This document shows, piece by piece, positions 37,491-46,888 of a DNA stretch of 64,000 nucleotides. The stretch comes from Haloprofundus halophilus. Its GTDB lineage: Archaea; Halobacteriota; Halobacteria; Halobacteriales; Haloferacaceae. The notes below the pieces were generated by a model, which was not told the DNA's origin, made no database searches, and saw only the letters and a list, made by a program, of their open reading frames with translations. The stretch spans positions 620,001 to 684,000 of the forward strand of contig NZ_QQRR01000002.1 of assembly GCF_003439925.1 (NCBI RefSeq), in the 5' to 3' direction. Made by a program: the position numbers and the translations under genes. The first letter of the stretch is position 1. Each line of letters opens with the position of its first letter.

Positions 37491-38531
37491 ATGACCGACA
37501 CCACGCGACTGGAGACGCTGTCGACGCTGCTCGGCGAACTCTCCGCAGACCGCCGCGAAGCGGTCGACGACGCGGTGAGAGAATCGACCGACGCCGCCGA
37601 CCTCCGAGCCCGACTCGTCGAACTCTCCATCCGACAGGGAGAGCGACCCGGAATCTCCGAGCTCGACGACGACGAGGAGGTCGTCCCGGTGACGCTCGGC
37701 TCCGACGACGGCGGCGCGGTCGACCGCCTCCAGTCGACGGTCGGCGGCCTCCGAAATCGGGTCACGAGCGGACTCGGCGCGGTCGGGTCCTCGATGCCGT
37801 CAGCCGACCGCGGCGACGACCCGCCCGTAGAGACGACCGACGAGACGGCCGCCGACGTCGACGACGACGCGCCTCTCCCGACGCGGAGCGCCGACACGAC
37901 CGGACGGCCGCTCGCTCGCGTTCGCGGACGCGCCCGGTCGGGGGTGGCCGAACTGAAGTACACCGCGCGAAACGCCGACCCGAAGCAGGCGGCGTTGTGG
38001 GGCCTGGCGACCGGTGTAACGCTCGCCAATCCCGCGCTCACCGCCGGCTACTCGACGGCCGTCCTGCTCTCGGGTGCGGTGCTGGGCGGTGGCGCCGTCG
38101 GCGCGTACGCGAGCAGTCACGAGAACACCGTTTTCGACGACGTCGACCCGTTGGAGATGGCTCGTCGCTCTCGCGGGATGGCGGCGGCGAACGCGCACCG
38201 GACGAACCTCGACGGTGCCGCACTCGGCAGTCTACTCGGCGCGTCGACGTACCTCGCCGAGACGCTGACCCCCGAGGAGTACGCCCACTGGCTCGCGGGT
38301 GTCGACGCCGACCTCGTCGCCCGCGGAGCCGAGCTGGGGGCGGGTCGTGCGACGGACGACGACCTCGGCCTCGGAACGTCCCGGACCGGCGCGATTCTGG
38401 GCGGCGGGTTCGGCCTCGCGTACGGGCTGGCGGGAGGAGACGACGAGGCCGACGAGGGAGCACTGCGGGAGCTCCTCGACGACGACCTGTACGAGGAGTA
38501 CAGCCGAGCGCTCGACGAGAGCAAAGAGTAG
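37491..38531 (+). CDS. Haloarchaeal protein of unknown function with Gly/Ala-rich hydrophobic core
   Basis: 346 residues. The N-terminal ~150 are acidic and helical or disordered (TLSTLLGELSADRREAVDDA ... TTDETAADVDDDAP). Residues ~165-205 are hydrophobic and glycine-rich (LWGLATGVTLANPALTAGY, AVLLSGAVLGGGAVGAYAS), a likely membrane hairpin. A second glycine patch (GAILGGGFGLAYGLAGG) is near the end. No named domain recognised. The frame is intact with haloarchaeal codon use, so it is a real gene. Confidence 0.65.
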   Translation: MTDTTRLETLSTLLGELSADRREAVDDAVRESTDAADLRARLVELSIRQGERPGISELDDDEEVVPVTLGSDDGGAVDRLQSTVGGLRNRVTSGLGAVGSSMPSADRGDDPPVETTDETAADVDDDAPLPTRSADTTGRPLARVRGRARSGVAELKYTARNADPKQAALWGLATGVTLANPALTAGYSTAVLLSGAVLGGGAVGAYASSHENTVFDDVDPLEMARRSRGMAAANAHRTNLDGAALGSLLGASTYLAETLTPEEYAHWLAGVDADLVARGAELGAGRATDDDLGLGTSRTGAILGGGFGLAYGLAGGDDEADEGALRELLDDDLYEEYSRALDESKE

Positions 38532-38551
38532 CCCGAGGTGGCCGGATTCGG

Positions 38552-39520
38552 TCAGTCGCCGGCCTGTCCGACCGACGACGTCTCGGGTCTCGGACCGAGC
38601 AACTCCGCGGTCGCCCCGTACAGTTCGATGTCCTCGCCGAGCGTCGTGAGTTCCACCGGCGGAGGGTCTGCGGCGAGGACGTAGTCGTCGAGGTGCTCTC
38701 GGATTCCAGAGAGCATCCACTCGGCGTTCTCGAGCGCCACGGAGCCGCCGAGCGTCACGACCCCCGGGTCGTACGCGTTGACGAGCGTGCCGACACCCGC
38801 GGCGTTGTAGCGGGCGATCCGGTCGAGCAGCATCTCGGCCACGTTGTCGCCGTCGTCCGCGGCGGCGAACACGTCCGGCGCGGTTATCTCGTCGAGTTCG
38901 CGCAACGACGACGCCTCTCCGCCTTCGGCGAGCAGTTGCCGGGCGAAGTTCGGAATCCCCCGCCCCGAGCAGTACGCTTCCCACGCGCCGCGGACGCCCG
39001 TGCTCGACAACTCACCGTCGGCGCGAATGGAGAACAACCCGACTTCGGCGGCGTAACCCCGCTCGCCACGTATCGGTCGACCGTCTTCGACGACCCCCGC
39101 GCCGATACCGGTTCCGAAGGTGACGTGTGCGACGGAGTCGTAGCCGCGGCCCTCCCCGAACCGGTACTCGCCCAGCGCGGCGGCGGTACAGTCGTTCTGG
39201 ACGGCCGTCGGCAGGCCGAACGCGTCCTCGACGGCCTCGGCCAGCCGAACGTCGTATCTTCTCGTCCCGTCGTTGGCGTCGAACTCGGCGATGACGCCGC
39301 GCTCGGCGTCGACGAGCCCCGTCGTCGAGACCGAGACGCCCTGAATCGGTCCAGGAGACCGAGCACGAACGTCCTCGACGGCGACGAGCAACTGCTCGGT
39401 CAGCGCGTCGGCGCGGGTCGGTTCCGCGCGAACCGCCACGGGACCTCTCTCCGTCCCCCTGCCGTATCGTAGACGCGTACTCCCGATGTCGACGACGACG
39501 AGGTTGGTCGCTGAACTCAC
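38552..39520 (-). CDS. ROK-family protein with altered sugar-binding motif
   Basis: 322 residues from GTG 39520. ROK/ASKHA features: VVVDIGSTRLRYG (phosphate 1), SVSTTGLVD, the catalytic-Asp segment VQNDCTAAALGE (Asp110), and HVTFGTGIGAGVVEDG (137-142, phosphate 2). The sugar-contact motif ExGH of ROK glucokinases reads E159-V-G-L162, so the His is lost, and the ROK Cys-rich zinc motif is absent. It may phosphorylate a different substrate. No sugar-utilisation genes are nearby. Confidence 0.8.
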   Translation of the reverse strand: MSSATNLVVVDIGSTRLRYGRGTERGPVAVRAEPTRADALTEQLLVAVEDVRARSPGPIQGVSVSTTGLVDAERGVIAEFDANDGTRRYDVRLAEAVEDAFGLPTAVQNDCTAAALGEYRFGEGRGYDSVAHVTFGTGIGAGVVEDGRPIRGERGYAAEVGLFSIRADGELSSTGVRGAWEAYCSGRGIPNFARQLLAEGGEASSLRELDEITAPDVFAAADDGDNVAEMLLDRIARYNAAGVGTLVNAYDPGVVTLGGSVALENAEWMLSGIREHLDDYVLAADPPPVELTTLGEDIELYGATAELLGPRPETSSVGQAGD

Positions 39521-39792
39521 TACTTCGACTGCAACGCACGTCCGTTTCAGTATGCGCAACTTATCGCCGGGAAGGGGGAGGTTTCTCGGACGAGTGCGGG
39601 TACCTTTCCCCCAGCGAGGCGAGAGACGGCCGGTCGAAAGCGGACCACCAAATTGGTATCGCAGAATGGGCTGTATACGGCCTACCGTGTGCCGCCCGCT
39701 CCTTCGCGTCGGTGCGGCAGAGGCGTCGGACTGCCACGTCCGGACTCCGAAGGTCAACTCTCCGTCACGCTCTGGAGAGCGTCACGGTCAGC

Positions 39793-41040
39793 ATGAACTG
39801 TTATCACCCACTGCTGGGTACCAACCGCATGCGCGTTCACTTCTCGGACCCGACGTTCGACTATCAGACGCTCCGGACGATGGCGTACGCGACGTACCGC
39901 GGGGCCGAGCCGGGCGAGTGCCTGGCGACCGTCGAACGAATCGACGGCACCGACTTCGAGGCGTGGTACACGGAGTGGCGACGGACCGCGGACCGCGTCG
40001 CCGTCGCCGGCGAGTACGCCGAGGCGCAGGACCACGACGAGACGGCCCGAGACGCGTTTCTGCGGGCGCAGAACTACTACCGGACGGCGGAGTTCTTTCT
40101 GGACGGCGACGACGCTCGTCGCGTCCCGGCGTACGAACGCGGTCGGAAGGCGTTTCGACGCGCGCTCGACTATCTCGACACGCCGGTCGAACAGGTCGAG
40201 ATACCGTTCGAGGGGACGACGCTGCCGGGCTACCTGTTCGCGCCCGAACAGTCGACCGACGACCACGATACCGACGCCGAACGGCCGACCGTCGTCTGTC
40301 TCGGCGGTTTCGACTCGCTCGCCGAAGAGCTGTACTTTCTCTGCGGCGTCCCGGCCGCGCTCGAACGCGGGTACGCCTGTCTCATCTTCGACGGCCCAGG
40401 CCAGGGCGCGCCGCTCCGCCTGGAGAACCTGAAAGCGCGATCCGACTGGGAGAACGTTCTCGGCCCGGTTCTCGACGCGCTCGTCGACGACCCGCGCGTC
40501 GACGCCGACCGAATCGGCGTCGTCGGCGCGAGCATGGGCGGCTACTACGCGCCGCGGGCGGCGGCGTTCGACGACCGAATCGCCGCGGTGGTCGCCTTCG
40601 ACCACTGTTTCGACCTCTGGGCGGCGGCGGCGGACGGCCAGGAACGACTCGCCGCGCTCGTCGACTACGCCCCCGGGACGCTCGTCAACGCGATGGCGTC
40701 GCTCGGCGCGCGCTTCGACGCCGGTTCGCGCTGGCGGATGGAGAACTCTCGGTGGGTGTTCGGTACCGACGCCGCGAACCTCCGGCGGACGCTCCGGGAG
40801 TACTCGCTGCGCGACGTCGCCGACCGAATCACCTGCCCGACGCTCGCGCTCGCGGGCGAGGACGACCACCTGATACCGCTGTCGCTCGTCTACGAGTTCG
40901 CCGACGCCGTCGCCGGGCCGACGACGACGCGGGTGTTCACCACCGAGGAAGGTGCGGGTGAACACTGCCAGGTCGGAAATCTCTCGCTTGCACACGGCGA
41001 ACTGTACGACTGGCTCGACGAGACGCTCGACAACGAGTGA
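39793..41040 (+). CDS. Alpha/beta hydrolase (FrsA/DUF1100-like esterase)
   Basis: 415 residues. An N-terminal helical cap (RTMAYATYRGAEPGECLATV ... AFLRAQNYYRTAEFFL) precedes the hydrolase fold: IPFEGTTLPGYLFAPE, VVCLGGFDSLAEEL, nucleophile elbow GVVGASMGGYYAP, Asp in LALAGEDDHLIPL and His in EGAGEHCQVGN. This cap-plus-core layout occurs in FrsA-like esterases and C-C hydrolases. ATG 39793 (MNCYHPLLG) is preferred; a GCTCT-GG-AGAGC inverted repeat ends 12 bases before it. Confidence 0.85.
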   Translation: MNCYHPLLGTNRMRVHFSDPTFDYQTLRTMAYATYRGAEPGECLATVERIDGTDFEAWYTEWRRTADRVAVAGEYAEAQDHDETARDAFLRAQNYYRTAEFFLDGDDARRVPAYERGRKAFRRALDYLDTPVEQVEIPFEGTTLPGYLFAPEQSTDDHDTDAERPTVVCLGGFDSLAEELYFLCGVPAALERGYACLIFDGPGQGAPLRLENLKARSDWENVLGPVLDALVDDPRVDADRIGVVGASMGGYYAPRAAAFDDRIAAVVAFDHCFDLWAAAADGQERLAALVDYAPGTLVNAMASLGARFDAGSRWRMENSRWVFGTDAANLRRTLREYSLRDVADRITCPTLALAGEDDHLIPLSLVYEFADAVAGPTTTRVFTTEEGAGEHCQVGNLSLAHGELYDWLDETLDNE

Positions 41041-41076
41041 GAGACGCGCACCCGCGACGAACCGAGACGTACCGCT

Positions 41077-42036
41077 CTACGCCCCATCGCTCGGCTCGTC
41101 CGCGGACTCGTCGACGACCTCGCCGACAGCGTCGTCGAACGCGTCGAGGGTCACGTCGTCGCGGGGTGCTTCGACGAGTTCCTCGACCGGTGCACCCTCT
41201 CGGTTACCGCCGAGCGCCGAGAGTCGTTCGACGGTGAGCACTGCGAATCCGAGGGCGAGAACGAAGGACACACCCCCGAGCGCTGCCTCCAGCGTCGACC
41301 CGCCGACGGCCGCCTCGCTGCCGAGCATCGTCCCGAACGGAACCCCTTCGACGAAGATGCCGACAGCGACCCCCGTGACGGTCCACCCGACGGCGACGGC
41401 GGCGAGCCCCATCGCGGCCGTGCGCTGTCGCCGCGAGACGACCCGGGGGTCGTCTCTCGCCAACAAGTCGGTGTAGAGCAGTCCCGCCTCTTTGACCCGG
41501 GGGTAGAGCAGGTACAGAAGCGGCGGTCCCAGCAGCGCGACGGCGACGAAGTTGTTGAGCGTGATGATGACCGCCAACACCGAGAACGGGACGAGTCCGA
41601 GCAGGTCGACGCCCCACGCGATGATAGCCGCCGTCAGCGCCGAGGCGGCGAACGCTATCAGGAGGAACTCGACGAGCTGTCCCCCCGAGCGCATCGTCGG
41701 CTCCTCGCCGCTGGAGAGTTGCCCGAGGTTCCCCCAGAGACGGTAGGCGACGAAGCCGTAGAAGAAGTTCCCGACGAACCCGAACGCCGACCCCCAGGTG
41801 AGCGTGCCGCTGAACGCGTCGCTGAAGAGATTGCCGAACGCCGACCCCCACGCGGCCGCCGGGCCGAACAGCAGGCTGAACACGACCGGGAAGACGTTCC
41901 CCGGTCGGACCGTCGTCAGGTGCGGGACGATGACGAACCCCTGCGACGGAATCAGCGCCGCCGCGTACACCGCCGCGACGACGACGGTCAGCATCACCAT
42001 CCGCACGTCTTTCCACATCTCGATTATATCGTCCAT
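41077..42036 (-). CDS. ECF-transporter S-component-like membrane protein
   Basis: 319 residues with about six membrane helices plus a cytoplasmic acidic tail of ~50 residues. The first half, VVAAVYAAALIPSQGFVIVPHL, TTVRPGNVFPVVFSLLFGPAAAW and GSAFGNLFSDAFSGTLTWGSAFGF, resembles QueT/BioY-like substrate-binding subunits of energy-coupling-factor transporters. No ECF ATPase or T component is adjacent, so it would share a module encoded elsewhere. Substrate unknown. Confidence 0.7.
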   Translation of the reverse strand: MDDIIEMWKDVRMVMLTVVVAAVYAAALIPSQGFVIVPHLTTVRPGNVFPVVFSLLFGPAAAWGSAFGNLFSDAFSGTLTWGSAFGFVGNFFYGFVAYRLWGNLGQLSSGEEPTMRSGGQLVEFLLIAFAASALTAAIIAWGVDLLGLVPFSVLAVIITLNNFVAVALLGPPLLYLLYPRVKEAGLLYTDLLARDDPRVVSRRQRTAAMGLAAVAVGWTVTGVAVGIFVEGVPFGTMLGSEAAVGGSTLEAALGGVSFVLALGFAVLTVERLSALGGNREGAPVEELVEAPRDDVTLDAFDDAVGEVVDESADEPSDGA

Positions 42037-42132
42037 CTCGAATCACTCTCGTCGTCCGCGTTCGTTCTGCGCTCGTTCCACACCCTTCTGCACTCGTTTC
42101 GCACCTCTCTCGCCGCGCCACGCTCGCCGCCT

Positions 42133-43365
42133 TCACGCCTTCACCCCCGTCGGAGTCGTTTTTCGCCCCGGTTGGCGCTCCTCGAAGACGACGGCGGCGA
42201 CGTAGACGAGCGAAATGACGGCGACGAGGACGACCGGCGCGAACATCTCGCCGACGAGGACGAGCGCACAGAGTACCGCCGTCATCCCGACTCGCGCTCT
42301 GAACACTCGACTGTCTATCGCGGACGGCGTCGCGCGGTGGCAGACGCCGCTCCCGAGCATGAACGCCGCCGTCCCGAGACAGAGCGCGAGGAGGCCACCG
42401 AGGCCGAACGCGTGGTGGTGTATCGTCGCCTCGATGGCGGCACCGACCCCCACCCCCGCCGCGACGATGCCCGCGTGGACGAAGTAGTGGCTGAAAACGT
42501 AGACGAGGCCGCGCTCTCTCGCCCGGAGCCAGTCGTCGGACTCGGTCCGCAGGAGGCGGTCGATGAGGCGTTCGTCGAAGTGGCGGAAGTAGAGCCACCA
42601 CGCGCTGACCGAGATGGAGAAGCCGAAGGCGGCGATGATTACGCCCATCGGGTTGAACCCGGCGACGGTCGTCCGGAGGTCGGTGCCGACCGACACCGCG
42701 ATGATGGTCTCGCCGAGGACCAGTATCGTCATGAGTCCCAGTCGCTCCGGGAAGTGCGACACTTGCACGAGCACCGCGTTGAACCCGAGGTAGACGACGA
42801 ACACGCCCGCGATACTGATGACGAACGAGGCGATCCAGAGCCCGTAGCGCCCCGGCGGCGGGACGAGAAGCGAGAGCCCCCAGACGAGGGTCGTCAGCGC
42901 GTCGGACGCGATCCAGTAGTTGTGAAACGTCTTCGCCTCGATGTCCATGCTGCGCGCGCGGAGGTAGAGCCCCGTCAGGAACAGCCGCAGGAGGAAGATG
43001 GCGAGCGCGAACGTGAACGACCCGCCGTGGAGTCCGCCGGGGACCGTCTCCGACAGGAAGATGACGAGGAACATCGCGACGATCATCGCCAGCCGCGAGA
43101 ACGTGTCGGTCGTGTCGTAGAGGTCCGCGTAGTAGCTGTACGCCAACCACACCCACCAGACGAGCAGGAACTGCATGGCGAAGTGACCGACCTCCAGCGG
43201 CGTCAGGTTCGAGTGGAGGTGTCTCGCCAACTCGGCGATGGCGACGACGAAGACGAGGTCGAAGAACAGTTCGAGCCACGTCGCGTGCCGCACCGGCTCG
43301 CCCTCGTCGGTGTACACTGAGAGCGGCCGCCCCAGTCCCCGCGAGAACGAGAATTTCGTCTTCAT
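42133..43365 (-). CDS. Low temperature requirement protein A (LtrA) family
   Basis: 410 residues, about ten membrane helices. The opening VRHATWLELFFDLVFVVAIAELARHL is the LtrA signature, followed by FLLVWWVWLAYSYYADLYDTTD and HFPERLGLMTILVLGETIIAV. First linked to growth of Listeria at low temperature; the molecular activity is not known. About 100 bases separate it from the ECF-like gene downstream, so co-transcription is possible. Confidence 0.9.
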   Translation of the reverse strand: MKTKFSFSRGLGRPLSVYTDEGEPVRHATWLELFFDLVFVVAIAELARHLHSNLTPLEVGHFAMQFLLVWWVWLAYSYYADLYDTTDTFSRLAMIVAMFLVIFLSETVPGGLHGGSFTFALAIFLLRLFLTGLYLRARSMDIEAKTFHNYWIASDALTTLVWGLSLLVPPPGRYGLWIASFVISIAGVFVVYLGFNAVLVQVSHFPERLGLMTILVLGETIIAVSVGTDLRTTVAGFNPMGVIIAAFGFSISVSAWWLYFRHFDERLIDRLLRTESDDWLRARERGLVYVFSHYFVHAGIVAAGVGVGAAIEATIHHHAFGLGGLLALCLGTAAFMLGSGVCHRATPSAIDSRVFRARVGMTAVLCALVLVGEMFAPVVLVAVISLVYVAAVVFEERQPGRKTTPTGVKA

Positions 43366-43596
43366 GGCTGTCCGGAGTCCAGCGATTTTCGACTAACGTC
43401 TAGAGTCTACCGACCGAGATAACCGTGTCGTAGGCTACCGCGGGGGACACTCACACCATCGCGATTGCTCTCGAAGGCGGCAAACGCCCACGCGCGGGCT
43501 CGCCCTCCGCCAGTGGTCCGCCAATCCCGCCGGCAGCCGTTCCGCGTCGGCGTCTCTCTCCCAGAACTCCGTTCGCCCTCGGCGTTCCCTCCCTCC

Positions 43597-43986
43597 TCAG
43601 TACGACTCGTACGTCGTCGTTCCGATGTCGATACGAACGAGCGTGTTCCCGGACCACGCGTCCGGTTCCGCCCCGTACTTCGGATTGATACGACGCGCCG
43701 CGGCGGCGGTCTCCTCGTCGTCGTCGACCACCGTCGCCGTGCCGAGGAGCGTGACGCGCCATTTCGCCTCGCCGGCGTCGTCCTCCTGTATCGAGACGGC
43801 GACGCGCGGATTTCGCCGGACGTTTTCGAGCTTCTTGCCCGTCGTCAGCAGTTCGAGCGCTCCGTCGTCGTAGTGGTACCAGACGGGTGCGACGTGCGGT
43901 CGTCCGTCGACGCAGGTCGCGACGTGCGCCATCGTCGGCTTCGCGGTGATCCGTTCCTCGACTTCCGGCGGAACCGTATCGCTCAT
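43597..43986 (-). CDS. Pyridoxamine 5'-phosphate oxidase-like FMN-binding split barrel protein
   Basis: 129 residues. The fold is visible in MAHVATCVDGRPHVAPVWYHYDDGALELLTTGKKLENVRRNPRVAVSI, the usual FMN-contact region, and WRVTLLGTATVVDD. Members include F420- or flavin-dependent reductases and heme-degrading enzymes; small size and archaeal setting make an F420- or FMN-linked reductase likely. Substrate unknown. The 231-base gap upstream shows nothing clear. Confidence 0.85.
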   Translation of the reverse strand: MSDTVPPEVEERITAKPTMAHVATCVDGRPHVAPVWYHYDDGALELLTTGKKLENVRRNPRVAVSIQEDDAGEAKWRVTLLGTATVVDDDEETAAAARRINPKYGAEPDAWSGNTLVRIDIGTTTYESY

Positions 43987-44036
43987 ACCGGCGATAGGTG
44001 CGCCACCGAGAAAACAGTCCGTCGTCGCGTGCCGCT

Positions 44037-44092
44037 CTCAGTTGTTCGTGACGGTGACGTTCTCCTCAGTTGTCCGCGACGGTGACGTTCTC
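44037..44092. repeat. 28-bp tandem duplication across the end of the beta-helix gene
   Basis: Two 28-base units (44037-44064 and 44065-44092) differ at a few positions. Read on the minus strand each gives GAGAACGTCACCGTC...AACTGA, so the terminal ENVTVADN-stop is followed by a second ENVTV-like stretch and a second TGA. Confidence 0.8.
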
Positions 44093-45127
44093 GCTTCCGC
44101 GGCGGACGACGACGCCCCGTTCGTTGCCGGCCAGCGTGTTCTCCACGACACGGCCGTCGTCCGACGACAGGAGCGTGACGGCGCGACTGTTGTTCCGCAG
44201 GTCGTTACGGGCGACGAGCGAGGCGTCGCTCTCGATGAGGAGGACGCCGTCGCGGTTGTTCCGGACGTCGTTGTTCAGCACTCGGTTGCGGTCGCTGTCG
44301 CGCAGTCGAACTCCGACGGCGTTGCCGACGACGGTGTTGCCGTCGAGCGTCGTCTCGGTGGTCCCGTCGGCCAGCGCGACGCCGTACAGTCGGTTCGTCA
44401 GCGTCGTGTTCGTCACGCGCGTCCCCCGCGCGGCTGAACTCCAGATACCGGCGACGCGGTTCGAGACGGCGCGACTGTCTCGAATCGTCGTGTTCCGACT
44501 CCCGACGAGGGCGACTCCGTGGTCGTTTCGCGCCGTCAGCACGCCCGTCAGCGTCGTGTTCGTCGCGTCGCCGACGAGGTGGACGCCGAACAGCGCGTTC
44601 TCGGTCGCGGTGACGTTTCGCAGTCGGTTCGAACGGCTTCGGTCCGACAGCGAGACGCCGTAAACGCTGTTCCGCGTCGCCGTCGCGGACGAGACGACGC
44701 TCTCGGTGACCGCCCGAAGCGCGAACCCGACCCGACTCTCCCGCGCCACGACGCCGTCGACGCGCAGGTTCGAGACCCGAGTCGCGCGAACCGAGTCGTC
44801 CCAGTTCGCGACGGCGAGATTCCGCACGGTGACGTTTCTCGTCTGTCGCTCCCACGACCCGACGACGACGCCCGCGGTGCCGAACCGGCCCTCGCCGCGC
44901 ACCGCGTGGCCGCCGCCGTCGACGACGACGTCGCTCGCGGTGACGACGAGACACTGTCCGACGTCGGTCGTGAGGTTCCGCGTCAGTTCGTACCGTCCCG
45001 GTTCGTCGAGTTGCCTACAGTCGCTAATCGGCGTCGCGCCCGAATCGACCTGCGTCGGACCGACGCCGAGACACGCCTGCGAGAGACAGACGACGGCGAC
45101 GGCGAGAACGACTTTGCTAGTCGCCAC
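44066..45127 (-). CDS. Secreted NosD-like right-handed beta-helix protein
   Basis: 353 residues. An N-terminal hydrophobic signal (VVLAVAVVCLSQACLG) is followed by a regular run of ~22-24-residue coils such as NVTVRNLAVANWDDSV, TTLTGVLTARNDHGVALVG and NRVLNNDVRNNRDGVLLIES, the Asn-ladder pattern of NosD/pectate-lyase-type helices. In NosD such a protein helps build nitrous oxide reductase; here no nos genes are near, so a cell-surface or carbohydrate role is as likely. The 3' end carries a 28-bp duplication. Confidence 0.85.
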   Translation of the reverse strand: MATSKVVLAVAVVCLSQACLGVGPTQVDSGATPISDCRQLDEPGRYELTRNLTTDVGQCLVVTASDVVVDGGGHAVRGEGRFGTAGVVVGSWERQTRNVTVRNLAVANWDDSVRATRVSNLRVDGVVARESRVGFALRAVTESVVSSATATRNSVYGVSLSDRSRSNRLRNVTATENALFGVHLVGDATNTTLTGVLTARNDHGVALVGSRNTTIRDSRAVSNRVAGIWSSAARGTRVTNTTLTNRLYGVALADGTTETTLDGNTVVGNAVGVRLRDSDRNRVLNNDVRNNRDGVLLIESDASLVARNDLRNNSRAVTLLSSDDGRVVENTLAGNERGVVVRRGSENVTVADN

Positions 45128-45191
45128 TGCGGCGCCGACCCCCGGTCATACGCTCTGGTCTACGACGGGGAAAAAGAGTGTTGGCCCGTCG

Positions 45192-45515
45192 TCAGTGGCC
45201 CGCGCCGCTCGCTTGCAGACCGACGACGCCGAGAACGATGAGCCCGACGAAGCCGACGCGCGCGGCGGTGAACGGTTCGTCGAACAGGTAGATGCCCGCG
45301 ATGGCGGTGCCGGCCGCGCCGACGCCGGTCCAGACGGCGTAGGCGGTGCCGACGGGGAGGTTCTCGACGGCCTGTGCGAGCAGGTAGACGCTCACTCCCA
45401 TGGCCGCGAGAGTGCCGACGCTCGGCCAGAACTCGGTGAATCCGTCGGTGTACTTCAGTCCGAGCGCCCACACTATCTCGAACGCACCCGCGACGAGGAG
45501 CAACAACCAAGACAT
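45192..45515 (-). CDS. SMR-family exporter, Gdx/SugE (guanidinium) type
   Basis: 107 residues, four membrane helices. Glu13 in AGAFEIVWALGLKYTDGFTEFW is the proton/substrate-coupling residue, and GLKYTDGF matches the SugE/Gdx subgroup rather than the EmrE polyaromatic-drug group. Gdx proteins export guanidinium. No guanidine riboswitch is visible upstream. The ATG at 45515 gives a start matching family members (MSWLLLLVAG). Confidence 0.9.
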   Translation of the reverse strand: MSWLLLLVAGAFEIVWALGLKYTDGFTEFWPSVGTLAAMGVSVYLLAQAVENLPVGTAYAVWTGVGAAGTAIAGIYLFDEPFTAARVGFVGLIVLGVVGLQASGAGH

Positions 45516-45606
45516 GCGTCTATCTCCGACCGAACGGCACATGACGCTGACGTTCGCGGCTCGTCGTCGCGCTCGTCGGTCTCCGTCGACGACGCTCTCT
45601 CTTCGC

Positions 45607-46002
45607 TCAGGCGTCGAGCGGCTCGGAGACGTGTACGGCCCGCGTGTCGACGATAGTCACCTCGCGGCCGTAAGCTCGAAAGGAGAGTAGTCGGTCGGTC
45701 GGTAAGTCGTCTCTCGTCGGTCGGAACACCGCGTCGAGCGCGTCCGGGTCGACCCAGTCGTACAGCGGTTCGTGGAGGTCGAGCGGCGAGCAACCCTCCG
45801 CTTCGGCGACGGCCGAGACGACGGCCTCACTCAGCGTCTGCCCGTCGTGTATCTCGTACTCGACGGCGGTCGTCGGCGGTTTGTCGACGCTCGCCGCTGC
45901 ACCGTAGCCGGACTCGCCGAGGAAGGAGTTCGGCGGGCCGTCGTTCCCGCCGTGTCCTCCGGACGACTGGGTGATGTTCGGTTCGTCGTCGGGTGGCGTC
46001 AT
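45607..46002 (-). CDS. Stand-alone HalOD1 output-domain protein
   Basis: 131 residues. After an acidic Gly/Asn-rich N-terminus, the core VEYEIHDGQTLSEAVVSAVAEAEGCSPLDLHEPLYDWVDPDALDAVF is a HalOD1 domain, also seen in the response regulator at 9451-10098. Without a receiver it may be a partner of, or competitor for, such regulators. It is 96 bases downstream of a Bat-type regulator on the same strand. Confidence 0.8.
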   Translation of the reverse strand: MTPPDDEPNITQSSGGHGGNDGPPNSFLGESGYGAAASVDKPPTTAVEYEIHDGQTLSEAVVSAVAEAEGCSPLDLHEPLYDWVDPDALDAVFRPTRDDLPTDRLLSFRAYGREVTIVDTRAVHVSEPLDA

Positions 46003-46098
46003 CGTCGCTCGAAGGTAAGCGTCGAACCCGGTTGGAGTTGGTCATTCACTCGTGAAGCCATTTATACGTGTGGCCGGGAAACTGGCTGGGTCCCCCGC

Positions 46099-46764
46099 CT
46101 ACGCCCGGTTCGTCCGAGTGTCGTCGGCGAGCCCCGTCGCTTCGATGAGTTTCGCCTGTCCGCGTCGGAGCCGTCCCGCGACGGCGCGCGGCGAGATGCC
46201 GAACTTCGCCGCGAGTTCGTCGAGCGTGACTCGCCGAGGCTCGTCGAAGTAGCCGGCGCGGTAGGCGACGGCCATCGCCTCGCGCTGTTCGGCCGTCATC
46301 TCGCTGAGGGGGTCGCTCCGTCGGTCGGCGGCGGCCGAGACGCGCGTGAGCGAGATGGGAACCTCGTTCTCGCGGCAGAACTGCCTGAACGCGGCCGCGT
46401 CGTCGCCTCCGTCGAACCGAACCGAGAAGTGCCACTCGGCATGGTTGGCTCGCGCCTCGAGGAGCGTCCCGTCGGTCTGTACGATGCCGCGGAGCGTCCC
46501 TGCGGCTCCGTGGTTCCAGCGCGCGCTCAGCAGCGCTCCCTCGTCCACCCGGTCGACGACGCTGATCCGGTCGATAGCCGGTTCGTCTCGCGCCGACGAC
46601 GTGAACGCGTCGCAGTCGCCGTCGAGCAGCCAGAAGAAGGGTATTACCGTGTCCCCCGTCGGAACGATTCTGTCGATTTCGATGCGCGTTCCCGGGTCGT
46701 CGCCGATCGAACGCCCCAACGCGCAAGCGGCCGTGGGAACGGTGAACGTGACGTTCACACTCAT
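46099..46764 (-). CDS. Bacterio-opsin-activator-type HTH regulator
   Basis: 221 residues. The N-terminal ~150 are the Bat-associated sensor-like region (VNVTFTVPTAACALGRSI, RISVVDRVDEGALLSARWN, EWHFSVRFDGGDDAAAFRQFC); the C-terminal HTH_10 domain reads LSEMTAEQREAMAVAYRAGYFDEPR and LDELAAKFGISPRAVAGRLRRGQAKLI. A transcription factor of the large haloarchaeal Bat-like group; target unknown. Starts at ATG 46764. Confidence 0.87.
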   Translation of the reverse strand: MSVNVTFTVPTAACALGRSIGDDPGTRIEIDRIVPTGDTVIPFFWLLDGDCDAFTSSARDEPAIDRISVVDRVDEGALLSARWNHGAAGTLRGIVQTDGTLLEARANHAEWHFSVRFDGGDDAAAFRQFCRENEVPISLTRVSAAADRRSDPLSEMTAEQREAMAVAYRAGYFDEPRRVTLDELAAKFGISPRAVAGRLRRGQAKLIEATGLADDTRTNRA

Positions 46765-46888
46765 ACCCGTCGGGTAGACCCGCGGGTAGATACCGTTGTC
46801 TGTTCTCCCTGATATCTGACAGTCTCCGGGCCGAACCGAACGGCGGTCAGGGCGACGATTGACGGCTCTCGGCGTCGTGTCCCGACAC

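Noticed and set aside
37208-39472. Very long plus-strand Arg-rich frame across two genes
   Set aside because: Spans the SpeE-like start, the unknown protein and the antisense of the ROK gene; composition is that of an out-of-frame shadow.
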